A DNA stretch of 33,322 nt, taken from NCBI RefSeq assembly GCF_009765785.1, contig NZ_LMUT01000002.1, positions 1-33,322 on the forward strand, in the 5' to 3' direction. The first letter of the stretch is position 1, and every line of letters starts with the position of its first letter. Position numbers and translations under genes: made by a program. This document shows, one piece after another, positions 7,823 through 15,278 of the stretch. This DNA comes from Granulicella sp. L46. GTDB lineage: Bacteria; Acidobacteriota; Terriglobia; Terriglobales; Acidobacteriaceae. The notes under the pieces were generated by a model. That model saw nothing but the letters and a program-made list of their open reading frames with translations. It was not told the DNA's origin and searched no databases.

Positions 7823-8556
7823 CTGTCCACCTCAGAAGACGACAGTATTTCAGCTAGGTGCATGGCCCGCACTGAGGAGCCCTGCCGATGAAGTCCTCCA
7901 TAGATTTGCATCAGGCAGGAATTGTCGAGTGCTGTGATGACCGCTGCTCCAGTTTCCAAAACTTCTCTGTTTTTTTCGGATAGCATGGCGGCCGAGACGT
8001 CCGCATTCTTAATAGCGAAAGTGCCGCCAAATCCACAACATTGATCCTGATTAGGCAAGTCGACCAATTCAAGTTTTCGTACCTGCCGAAGGAGCCGATA
8101 AGGGCCATCGCCCACATTCAACATTCGCAAAGAATGGCAGGAGGGGTGATACGTTACGCTATGGGGGAACGTGGCTCCAACATCATCAACCCCAAGGCGC
8201 TCCACCAGCAGTTCGGAAAACTCAAAGATGCGTGGAAGCAGATTGCGAACTTCACGCGCGAAATCCGGATCATGCTCCTGTTGCGCGATCAATTCGTAGT
8301 GTTCCCGAATCATCGCAACGCATGAAGCCGAAGGTACACAGACAATCTCTGCGTCCCGGAAGATAGAAACGAAGCGACGCACAAGTGGCACAGCATCCTT
8401 CTGATAGCCGGTGTTGTGATGCATCTGGCCGCAGCAAGTTTGTTCGATAGGAAATTCGATGGTGTGCCCGAGGCGCTCCAATACGCGCGTCACTGCTATA
8501 CCCGTTTCCGGGAAGAGCGTGTCGTTATAACAGGCAACAAAGAGCGCGATTCGCAA
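7819..8556 (-). CDS. lutA: LutA-type cysteine-rich (CCG-domain) subunit of L-lactate oxidation
   Basis: This protein has two CCG domains, with 'CCGQMHHNTGY' at residues 41-51 and 'CCGFGGTF' at 173-180. These are the ligands for iron-sulfur or thiol chemistry in LutA/YkgE and GlpC-like proteins. The frame is open further up to a GTG at 8610. A TTG at 8556, with AAAGGAGAG just before it, gives the family-typical start 'MRIALFVACYNDTLFPE' and a 245-residue product, so the TTG is chosen. It lies 84 bp after the fucose dehydrogenase gene and overlaps lutB by four bases. With LutB and LutC it should oxidise L-lactate to pyruvate. Its place in a fucose operon indicates that fucose-derived lactate is the main substrate. 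Confidence 0.9.
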   Translation of the reverse strand: MRIALFVACYNDTLFPETGIAVTRVLERLGHTIEFPIEQTCCGQMHHNTGYQKDAVPLVRRFVSIFRDAEIVCVPSASCVAMIREHYELIAQQEHDPDFAREVRNLLPRIFEFSELLVERLGVDDVGATFPHSVTYHPSCHSLRMLNVGDGPYRLLRQVRKLELVDLPNQDQCCGFGGTFAIKNADVSAAMLSEKNREVLETGAAVITALDNSCLMQIYGGLHRQGSSVRAMHLAEILSSSEVDR

Positions 8557-8640
8557 AGATCTCTCCTTTGATATCGCACCTCCCAACGACGGAGGTTTTG
8601 CAGATCGCACCCTTCCTCTATCGATCAGAATCGCGCATGA

Positions 8641-9423
8641 TTACGTGAGGGTGCGATCGAGATGGGTATATCCGCCGTCGACAACAAGATGTTGTGCCGT
8701 AGTGTGTCCGGACTGTTTTGATGAAAGCAGGAAGACTGCCATGGCGGCGATTTCCGATCCCTCGGTCATACGCCGGCCTAATGGAATCCGATCACTGATT
8801 GCCTTAAGGGCGTCCGACGGTTTGTCCTGGCTCTCCAGCCACCTCTTATAGAGAGGCGTGAGAACCTCGGCAGGTAAGATGCTGTTGACCCGGATGCCAA
8901 ACGGGAGAAGCTCAGCAGCCCACTCTCGTGTCAGCGCGAGCTGAGCGCCCTTAGCCGCGGCATAGGCCGATGTTCCGCCTTGCCCCGTAAGCGCGACCTT
9001 AGAGCTGATATTGACGATCGCTCCACGTGCTTCCTTCAACATCGGCAACGCAAAGTGTGCCATTGAGTAGTAGTGAACGAGGTTCTGACGCAGGCTTTCG
9101 AGGAAACGCTCTGGATTGCCATCAGCAAGCCCGATCCCATCATTTGCGCCAGCGTTATTTACAAGTCCATCAATGCGGCCATGCTTTTGTTGAATGTGTT
9201 CCACTGCATGACGACAATGCTCTGCGTCTGCAAGTTGTGCTTCGATGAAGTTACATCGGCTCTGTTCCTTCATCTCATTCAGAAAATGCTTAACATTCTC
9301 TGAGGCTCGGCTCACGATGACAACAACAGCCCCCTCGTCAATGCAGGCGCGGGTAATGGCCTCTCCAATACCGGCACCGCCGCCAGTGACGACAATGACA
9401 CGATCTTTGAGTCCCAGGTCCAC
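8641..9423 (-). CDS. L-fucose dehydrogenase (short-chain dehydrogenase/reductase)
   Basis: This 260-residue SDR has the nucleotide-binding TGGGAGIG (13-20), NNAG (89-92) and the catalytic S141, Y154, K158 triad. Several stretches resemble the Burkholderia multivorans L-fucose dehydrogenase as I remember it: 'NDGIGL', 'VHYYSMAH', 'GAIVNISSK', 'TGQGGTS', 'PAEVLTPLYKRW' and a 'DGGYTHLDR' end. It should oxidise L-fucose to L-fucono-1,5-lactone using NAD(P)+, and the S-R pair after the second strand (38-39) is compatible with NADP+. The frame is open upstream into the previous gene. The GTG at 9423, with GCGGAGAG just before it, gives the normal SDR start. It lies 20 bp downstream of the other SDR gene. 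Confidence 0.85.
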   Translation of the reverse strand: MDLGLKDRVIVVTGGGAGIGEAITRACIDEGAVVVIVSRASENVKHFLNEMKEQSRCNFIEAQLADAEHCRHAVEHIQQKHGRIDGLVNNAGANDGIGLADGNPERFLESLRQNLVHYYSMAHFALPMLKEARGAIVNISSKVALTGQGGTSAYAAAKGAQLALTREWAAELLPFGIRVNSILPAEVLTPLYKRWLESQDKPSDALKAISDRIPLGRRMTEGSEIAAMAVFLLSSKQSGHTTAQHLVVDGGYTHLDRTLT

Positions 9424-9443
9424 AGTCTCTCCGCAAAAGTAAT

Positions 9444-10211
9444 TCAACGCAGGTTGAAAAATCCGCCATCGATTGGATAGTCGACTCCTGTAACGAAGGA
9501 GGACGCATCGGAGCATAGATACAGGGCCAGCATAGCAATTTCATCAGGAGTGCCCATACGTCCTATCGGCTGCGACTGACCGAGGGCCTTCATCTTTTCG
9601 GCTTCTTCGCCCGGATAGTTCTTCGCAAGGAAGCCGTCGACGAATGGAGTGTGCACGCGCGCCGGCGAGATGCAATTGCATCGAATTCCTTGCGCGATGT
9701 AGTCTTTGGCCACTGAAAGTGTCATAGAAAGCACGGCGCCCTTCGTCATTGAGTAGGCAAAGCGGTCCGAAAGGCCCGCCGTAGCTGCAATGGACGCTAG
9801 ATTAAGAATGGTCCCACAACTCGTTTCGAGCATCGTCTTAATCGCAGCCCGCATACAGAGGTATGTGCCCCGGACATTGACTGAAAAAAGCCGCTCGAAG
9901 TCTTCAAGAGAGGTAGATTGCAGATTCCCGACATGCGCCAGACCTGCGCAATTGACCAGGATATCGACAGGCCCCACAATTTGGGAAAACGCTTTTCCAA
10001 CGCTCTCTTGTGAACCGACATCGCAGGCGAGGCTTGAAGTGGCCGCTCCAGTTTTTTCCCTGATCGCTGTCGCGGCAATGTTCAATCTCTCTGAATCAAG
10101 ATCAACCAAGACAACATTCGCTCCTTGAGAGGCGAACAGCTCGCTTATAGCGAAACCTATCCCGCTGGCGGCACCGGTCACTACCGCGCGCTTCCCTGTC
10201 AGTTCAAACAC
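9444..10211 (-). CDS. SDR, probable 2-keto-3-deoxy-L-fuconate 4-dehydrogenase
   Basis: This SDR is 255 residues from the preferred GTG. Motifs are TGAASGIG (12-19), D37 after the second strand (favouring NAD+), NCAG (87-90), and the catalytic S140, Y153, K157. 'FAYSMTKGAVLSMT' and 'GIRCNCISPARVHTPFV' resemble SDRs found with fuconate dehydratase, as in Xanthomonas campestris. There the enzyme oxidises 2-keto-3-deoxy-L-fuconate to the 2,4-diketo acid that the FAH-family hydrolase then cleaves. The frame is open to 10358, but the extra 49 residues do not resemble an SDR. The GTG at 10211 gives 'FELTGKRAVVTG' and has GGGGGA nine bases upstream. It is the first gene of the minus-strand operon. 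Swapped roles with the neighbouring SDR cannot be fully excluded. Confidence 0.82.
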   Translation of the reverse strand: MFELTGKRAVVTGAASGIGFAISELFASQGANVVLVDLDSERLNIAATAIREKTGAATSSLACDVGSQESVGKAFSQIVGPVDILVNCAGLAHVGNLQSTSLEDFERLFSVNVRGTYLCMRAAIKTMLETSCGTILNLASIAATAGLSDRFAYSMTKGAVLSMTLSVAKDYIAQGIRCNCISPARVHTPFVDGFLAKNYPGEEAEKMKALGQSQPIGRMGTPDEIAMLALYLCSDASSFVTGVDYPIDGGFFNLR

Positions 10212-10477
10212 CGGCGAAATTCCCCCATATACCACTTGGACCATCGTTCTGAGTTTTACCGTCCTCGTCATAGGCTTGTCAAATATGAAACTTGTATGGC
10301 ACTTGTAAAAGAATGCGCACGAAGCCGGGTGGATGGGCAACCTTACATATTTCCCCATGCACGTAATGTTTCATTGACGAAACATGACGACATAACTACA
10401 CTTGCTTTGCTGTCAAACATTGAGAGCAAAGCGGTTTGAGAAAAACGACCCGAAGCCTTTGAAACATCGAGGAAGCT
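10212..10477. promoter_or_regulatory. Divergent control region of the fucose operons
   Basis: This 266-bp interval lies between the oppositely transcribed SDR and fuconate dehydratase genes. Towards plus, TTGACG (10374-10379) with 17 bp to TACACT (10397-10402) is a candidate promoter. Towards minus, the complement of 10277-10282 reads TTGACA, with a TAAAAC-like -10 about 18 bp on. A 20-bp palindrome (10366-10385) covers the plus -35 box. A 7-bp inverted repeat GCTTTGC/GCAAAGC (10404-10410, 10426-10432) lies in the predicted fucD leader. ACTTGTA is repeated with an 11-bp period at 10290-10296 and 10301-10307. These are pattern-based predictions. Confidence 0.5.
10366..10385. promoter_or_regulatory. 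Palindromic candidate operator (ATGTTTC-N6-GAAACAT)
   Basis: The site has perfect 7-bp inverted arms, ATGTTTC and GAAACAT, around ATTGAC. It overlaps the predicted -35 box of the fuconate dehydratase promoter, a position at which a bound protein would repress. The only regulator gene in the cluster is the IclR-type one at 15279-16082, and IclR proteins commonly bind short palindromes like this. The symmetry is visible in the sequence; the partner is inferred. Confidence 0.5.
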
Positions 10478-11806
10478 TTGAAACCAATCACCATAACCAA
10501 CGTGCGAGTCATCGATCTACGCTTCCCAACGTCGCGTGAGTCTATCGGGTCAGACGCGGTCAACAAAGACCCTGACTACTCAGCCGCCTACTGCATTCTC
10601 GAGACGGATACAGGCCTCGAGGGCCACGCTCTCACATTCACGCTTGGTCGCGGGACGGAACTTTGCGTCAGCGCAATTGAGTATCTTTCGAGATTTGTTC
10701 GGAACCGCACGCTGCAATCCATTACCGCTGATCTCAATGGGTTTTACCTTCTATTGACTGGAGACATGCAATTCCGATGGTTGGGTCCAGAAAAGGGCGT
10801 CATTCATCTTGCGTGCGGTGCTCTGATAAACGCGGTTTGGGACCTATATGCCAAGGCTGAAGACAAGCCGATTTGGCGACTGCTTGCAGAGATGACCCCG
10901 GAGCAAATCGTAGCCGCTGTCGACTTTCGTTATATTGCCGACGCAATCTCGCCCTCGGAAGCACTCGACATTCTACGAGCAGGCAAGCATCAGCAAGCTG
11001 AGCGTTTGTCCATCTTGGAAGCTCGCGGTTATCCAGCATATACAACTTCAGCTGGCTGGTTCGGGTTTAGTGATGAGAAGATTCGGCAGCTTTGCCGCGA
11101 GGGCCTTGCTGATGGATGGACTGGCTTCAAACTTAAGGTGGGAGGCACTCCGGAGGACGATCTGCGGCGTGGGCAGCTCATGCGCGAGGCAATCGGATGG
11201 GATTGTCAGATGATGGTGGATGCCAACCAGAAATGGGGAGTTGAGGAAGCGATTCAACGCACACTCCTGCTGGGCCAACTCAAGCCGTATTGGATGGAAG
11301 AACCGACCAGCCCGGACGATATCCTGGGGCACGCGCGCATCCGTCGCGAGGCTACCCCCGTACGCATCGCCTCCGGGGAGCATTGCCACAATAGCATCAT
11401 GTTCAAACAGCTATTTCAGGCTCAGGCCATCGATGTTTGTCAGATTGACAGCTGCCGTGTTGCCGGAATCAATGAAAACCTGGCTATTCTTCTCATGGCA
11501 GCAAAGTTTGGCATCCCAGTTTGTCCCCACGCAGGTGGGGTTGGGCTATGTGAATATGTGCAGCATCTCGCGATCTTTGATTTTCTTGGCGTGTCCTGTA
11601 CTTTGGAGGATCGCGTGATCGAATTTGTAGACCATCTCCATGAGCACTTTCGGTACCCTGTGACGATTCGAAGAGGTCATTACATGGTGCCTCAAGAGTC
11701 CGGCTACAGTTGTGAAATCCTCCCTGCATCACTTGAACGGTTTGAATATCCCAATGGAGAAGTTTGGAGGGAACAGTCGGATGAAATTAGTTTCATTCAC
11801 GCATAA
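10478..11806 (+). CDS. fucD: L-fuconate dehydratase (enolase superfamily)
   Basis: The 442-residue protein is close in length to Xanthomonas campestris FucD. Catalytic positions fall at the same numbers as I recall for that enzyme: K218/K220 in 'GFKLKVGG', metal ligands D248, E274 and E301, and the D324/H351 dyad. It dehydrates L-fuconate to 2-keto-3-deoxy-L-fuconate using Mg2+ in the cytoplasm. The start is TTG at 10478, with GAGGAAG just upstream; it gives the family-typical 'ITNVRVIDLRFPTS' and no ATG fits better. It is the first gene of the plus-strand operon and overlaps the next by 26 bp. Control by the palindrome at 10366-10385 is likely. The exact agreement of active-site positions makes this the best-supported assignment in the cluster. 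Confidence 0.95.
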   Translation: MKPITITNVRVIDLRFPTSRESIGSDAVNKDPDYSAAYCILETDTGLEGHALTFTLGRGTELCVSAIEYLSRFVRNRTLQSITADLNGFYLLLTGDMQFRWLGPEKGVIHLACGALINAVWDLYAKAEDKPIWRLLAEMTPEQIVAAVDFRYIADAISPSEALDILRAGKHQQAERLSILEARGYPAYTTSAGWFGFSDEKIRQLCREGLADGWTGFKLKVGGTPEDDLRRGQLMREAIGWDCQMMVDANQKWGVEEAIQRTLLLGQLKPYWMEEPTSPDDILGHARIRREATPVRIASGEHCHNSIMFKQLFQAQAIDVCQIDSCRVAGINENLAILLMAAKFGIPVCPHAGGVGLCEYVQHLAIFDFLGVSCTLEDRVIEFVDHLHEHFRYPVTIRRGHYMVPQESGYSCEILPASLERFEYPNGEVWREQSDEISFIHA

Positions 11807-12611
11807 CGACGGAATGATTCATGGTGGATTATTGCAGGATCAGTTGGTCCAGCCGCTTCGTCATTCACAAGAGGATGATGTACTCGCACACATCATAAGC
11901 GGTGCTGCATTACCTGTATTCGAGGGAAACCCAATTCCTGCGGATGAGATTACATTGATGGCCCCTCTGCAAAGGCCTCCCCGAATCTTTGGCATTGGTC
12001 TAAACTACCGAGAACACGCGGCTGAATCGAGGATGGTGGTACAGTCTGTTCCTACCGTGTTTATGAAACTTGCCTCTTCGATCGTAGGCCCGGAAGCCGA
12101 TGTGCTCTTACCGCCCGAAGCAACTGATCCAGACTATGAAGCCGAACTCGCCGTAGTCATAGGTAAAGCTGGTTATCGCATCGGACCTAACGACTGGGAG
12201 CAACATGTCTTCGGATACACCATCATCAATGATGTGAGTGCCCGCGGTGTACAGCTTTCAACTTCTCAATGGACAATGGGAAAGAGTTTCCCCACATTTA
12301 CCCCGATGGGACCATCCATTACAACTCGCGATGAAGTACCAGACCCTCACCAACTTGATATACGGCTGACCCTCAGCGGTGAAGTTATGCAGTCAGCAAA
12401 CACTCGCGACCTCATTTTCCGGATCCCCAATCTCATCGCCTATCTCTCAAGTATCGTTCCACTCTGCCCTGGAGACATTATCAGTACCGGCACGCCGCCA
12501 GGGGTCGGACTCGGTCGTACCCCGCAACGCTGGCTACGCGACGGTGAAGAGATGATCATCGATATTGAACGGATTGGAAGGTTGCGCAACCGTACACGTT
12601 TCATCGACTAA
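11781..12611 (+). CDS. FAH-family hydrolase, probable 2,4-diketo-3-deoxy-L-fuconate hydrolase
   Basis: This 276-residue fumarylacetoacetate-hydrolase-family protein has the motif 'GIGLNYREHAAES' (71-83). Metal ligands are E120 and E122 in 'DYEAELAVVIG' and D151 in 'NDVSAR', and K168 lies in 'MGKSF'. A C-terminal 'GDIISTGTPPGVG' loop follows. In the non-phosphorylated fucose pathway this family splits 2,4-diketo-3-deoxy-L-fuconate into pyruvate and L-lactate. The frame is open from 11712. The ATG at 11781, with GGAGGGAAC upstream, gives the typical 'MKLVSFTHNDG' start and leaves a 26-bp overlap with fucD, suggesting coupled translation. A simple oxaloacetate decarboxylase/acylpyruvase role is the alternative, but the neighbours favour the fuconate pathway. 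Confidence 0.88.
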   Translation: MKLVSFTHNDGMIHGGLLQDQLVQPLRHSQEDDVLAHIISGAALPVFEGNPIPADEITLMAPLQRPPRIFGIGLNYREHAAESRMVVQSVPTVFMKLASSIVGPEADVLLPPEATDPDYEAELAVVIGKAGYRIGPNDWEQHVFGYTIINDVSARGVQLSTSQWTMGKSFPTFTPMGPSITTRDEVPDPHQLDIRLTLSGEVMQSANTRDLIFRIPNLIAYLSSIVPLCPGDIISTGTPPGVGLGRTPQRWLRDGEEMIIDIERIGRLRNRTRFID

Positions 12612-12626
12612 CATTCGTAAAAAGCC

Positions 12627-13010
12627 ATGCTCAAAACCGGCATTCTCAACCCGCAGATCAACTCCTTGCTCAGTCGTGTCCGTCATACCAACACGTTGGT
12701 CATCGCTGACCGCGGCTTCCCTTTCTGGCCTCAGATTGAAACCGTCGATCTTTCTCTGGTCGATGACATTCCAACGGTGCTTAATGTTCTCAACGCAGTG
12801 ACCGCGAACTTCGTCATAGGCAAAGCCTGGATGGCGATTGAATTCCGTGAATGGGTCGCGCCGACGACCCTAAACGCATTCAAGATGCTACTGCCTTCAA
12901 TTGAATTTGAAACGCATATCGAATTCAAACGCCGGGTGCCCTCTGCAATTGGACTCATTCGTACCGCAGATACGACTCCATACTCAAACATTATCCTTGA
13001 ATCGGCTTAG
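12627..13010 (+). CDS. RbsD/FucU-family sugar mutarotase
   Basis: This 127-residue protein has the RbsD/FucU layout. H20 and D28 occupy the catalytic positions, in 'RHTNTLVIADRGFPFWP'. The family C-terminal signature reads 'GLIRTADTTPYSNIILESA'. These proteins speed interconversion of sugar anomers: FucU works on L-fucose and RbsD on D-ribose. It sits between the diketo-acid hydrolase and lactonase genes of a fucose operon, so L-fucose is the expected substrate, letting one anomer from transport or hydrolysis meet the anomer used by the dehydrogenase. The ribosome site is weak (GTAAAAAG). It begins 15 bp after the preceding gene, and the lactonase start lies 14 bp after its stop. Confidence 0.85.
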   Translation: MLKTGILNPQINSLLSRVRHTNTLVIADRGFPFWPQIETVDLSLVDDIPTVLNVLNAVTANFVIGKAWMAIEFREWVAPTTLNAFKMLLPSIEFETHIEFKRRVPSAIGLIRTADTTPYSNIILESA

Positions 13011-13024
13011 GCACGCAAAGCCTC

Positions 13025-13930
13025 ATGAATAATCCGTTTCAGACATCTTCGTCTCATAAGTCAACGATGTCGTTGCTTCCGCTAAGAATCGACGCGCACC
13101 ACCATCTTTGGCACTATCACCCGGCGGAGTTTAGCTGGATCGACGAAGATATGGCTACTCTACGCCGCGACTTCCTGGTGAACGAACTTCACCGAGAGTT
13201 GCTGACGGCTAAAATAGATGGCACCGTTGCCGTGCAAGCGCGTGAATCTCTCGTAGAGACACGCTGGCTACTGGAATGCGCACGGTCTGCGCCGATCATA
13301 CGAGGAGTTGTGGGCTGGGCTCCCCTTGGAGCGAACAACCTTGCAGAAATCTTGAATAGTTTCGACGATGCCGCCAAACTCGTCGGTATACGTGAGATCG
13401 TTCAGACAAAGCCCGATGGATATCTTGACCGGTCAGAGTTTAATCGCGGCGTCAGACAACTCACGAGTCTTAGTCTGACATACGATATCCTCATCCAGGC
13501 ACGGCAGTTAATAGAAGCGACACGCCTCGTGGACCAACACCCTTACCAACGATTTGTTCTCGATCACGCGGCGAAACCGAAGATTTCTAAAGACGAACTC
13601 GAACCGTGGAAGACGCGTCTTCTTGAGTTGGCGCGTCGTCCAAATGTGTTCTGTAAGGTCTCGGGCCTTGTGACGGAAGCCAATTGGCAGCATTGGACGC
13701 TGGAATCGTTGTGTCCCTATCTAGATGTATGCGTGGAGGCCTTCGGGCCGAATCGACTTCTCGCCGGATCCGACTGGCCGGTGTGTCTAGTGGCTTCTGC
13801 CTATTCACAATGGTGGGATCTACTCGCGCGCTACTTTGCTGACTTCAACCAGGATGAGGTTCGGCTCATCTTCGGCGAGAACGCTATAGAGTTTTATCGC
13901 CTCTCGGCTGACCTTGGGGTTTCATCTTGA
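13025..13930 (+). CDS. L-fuconolactonase (amidohydrolase-2 superfamily)
   Basis: This 301-residue protein belongs to the COG3618 metal-dependent hydrolases. Evidence includes an N-terminal 'RIDAHHHLWHYHP' strand (H25-H27), the family segment 'FSWIDEDMATLRRDF', 'FVLDHAAKP' (D181, H182) and the C-terminal 'LLAGSDWPVC' with D251. Relatives hydrolyse L-fucono-1,5-lactone and L-rhamnono-lactone to the free acids. Here it would open the lactone made by the fucose dehydrogenase, supplying FucD. The ATG at 13025 has a poor ribosome site. A second ATG at 13067 would remove 14 unconserved residues and is possible. Its stop overlaps the fucP start by TTGA. The enzyme is cytoplasmic. Confidence 0.9.
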   Translation: MNNPFQTSSSHKSTMSLLPLRIDAHHHLWHYHPAEFSWIDEDMATLRRDFLVNELHRELLTAKIDGTVAVQARESLVETRWLLECARSAPIIRGVVGWAPLGANNLAEILNSFDDAAKLVGIREIVQTKPDGYLDRSEFNRGVRQLTSLSLTYDILIQARQLIEATRLVDQHPYQRFVLDHAAKPKISKDELEPWKTRLLELARRPNVFCKVSGLVTEANWQHWTLESLCPYLDVCVEAFGPNRLLAGSDWPVCLVASAYSQWWDLLARYFADFNQDEVRLIFGENAIEFYRLSADLGVSS

Positions 13931-15270
13931 ATAGTGCGATCGACAAACCATCGCCTGCAAACTCTCAAAGTGCAAATGATCCGAGGTCGGATCTTTTTCC
14001 ACGTGGTCATTTGCTTCCCTTCATCCTCGTCACCGTACTGTTTTTTATTTGGGGAATGTCGAACAATCTGACCGACATTTTGGTGCAGCAGTTTAGGAAG
14101 TCTTTTGAACTCTCACCAGTGCAGGCACAGCTTGTACAGACAGCCGTTTTCCTTGGTTACTTCTGCATGGCTCTCCCGGCCGCGATCTGCATGCGCCGAT
14201 GGGGTTACAAATTCGGCATCCTCGCCGGCTTATGTCTATTTGGATCAGGCACTCTAATGTTTTGGCCTGCCGCAGTGATAGGCCGGTACTGGCTAATGCT
14301 GGCTGCATTATTTGTCGTTGGTTGTGGTTCAGCCACACTCGAGACAGCTGCCAACCCATTCATCGCCGAATCAGGACCTTCTGCTACCTCCGAACGGCGC
14401 CTGAATTTTTCCCAGGCATTCAACCCACCAGGCACAATCACCGGTGTCCTAATTGGTACTTTCTTCATCTTTTCAGGCATTGAGCTTTCAGCCTCGAAGG
14501 CTACGTTGATGAAATCTCAAGGCACATATGCCGGCTATCTTCACGGCGAAATCATGCGTGTGGTTCCCACATACGTTTCGCTCGGCTGCGCTGTCTTTCT
14601 ACTTGCGGTCATCATCGGATTCACAAAATTTCCCAATGCGCCCCAAGGGCACGGAACGAAGCAGGCTGGTCCTCTCCTTCGTCAGATCATCTCGTTGCTA
14701 CGCGTGCCAAGACTTCGTGCGTCGATCCTGGCGCAGTTTTGTTACTGTGGCGCACAAGTCAGTACATGGTCTGCGTTCATTCCTTATGTGAGGCAGTACA
14801 CCCACTCCAGTGAACGAACCGCCGGTTTATTGCTGACAGGTAATCTAGTCGCGCTCGCAATCGGCCGTTTGACCTCCACCGGCCTGATGCGTTGGTTCAA
14901 TCCCGGCCGCATGATGGGTGCGTACGCCAGCATCAATATTCTGCTGCTCACGGTCACCATTCTTCACCCCGGAGGCCTTGGTGCAGGCGCAATTCTGCTC
15001 ACGAGCTTCTTTATGTCGATTATGTTTCCCACCATATTCGCAATGGGCATCAAGGGTCTTGGTCCAAACACAAAGTTGGGAGGCTCTTTGATCGTGATGT
15101 CTGTCGTCGGTGCCGGAATGATTCCCCCTATTCTCGGACTAGTCGCCAAGCATTCCGGAAGCTATGCATTGGGATACACGGTAGTTTCAGCCTGCTACCT
15201 TGTCGTCGCAATCTACAGCCTGAACGCCCGATCCAGCACCAAAGCACTCACCATTCCCCTGCCAATCTAA
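13927..15270 (+). CDS. fucP: L-fucose:H+ symporter FucP (major facilitator superfamily)
   Basis: This 447-residue membrane protein has about twelve hydrophobic segments and clear similarity to Escherichia coli FucP. 'IWGMSNNLTDILVQQF' carries D50 (E. coli D46), 'TLETAANPF' carries E139 (E. coli E135), and 'AQFCYCGAQVSTWS', 'SIMFPTIFAMGIKGLG' and 'GMIPPILG' follow. The two acidic residues are those used for proton coupling in the E. coli protein. It imports L-fucose across the inner membrane. The start is TTG, overlapping the lactonase stop by four bases. The cytoplasmic N-terminus (about 28 residues) is polar and longer than usual, so a later start is conceivable, although no better ribosome site was seen. 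It is the last gene of the plus-strand operon. Confidence 0.94.
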   Translation: MNSAIDKPSPANSQSANDPRSDLFPRGHLLPFILVTVLFFIWGMSNNLTDILVQQFRKSFELSPVQAQLVQTAVFLGYFCMALPAAICMRRWGYKFGILAGLCLFGSGTLMFWPAAVIGRYWLMLAALFVVGCGSATLETAANPFIAESGPSATSERRLNFSQAFNPPGTITGVLIGTFFIFSGIELSASKATLMKSQGTYAGYLHGEIMRVVPTYVSLGCAVFLLAVIIGFTKFPNAPQGHGTKQAGPLLRQIISLLRVPRLRASILAQFCYCGAQVSTWSAFIPYVRQYTHSSERTAGLLLTGNLVALAIGRLTSTGLMRWFNPGRMMGAYASINILLLTVTILHPGGLGAGAILLTSFFMSIMFPTIFAMGIKGLGPNTKLGGSLIVMSVVGAGMIPPILGLVAKHSGSYALGYTVVSACYLVVAIYSLNARSSTKALTIPLPI

Positions 15271-15278
15271 GTTCACCG

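Noticed and set aside
8557..8610. GTG start giving an 18-residue longer LutA
   Set aside because: The extension is not family-like and spans the ribosome site of the internal TTG, which gives the normal LutA N-terminus.
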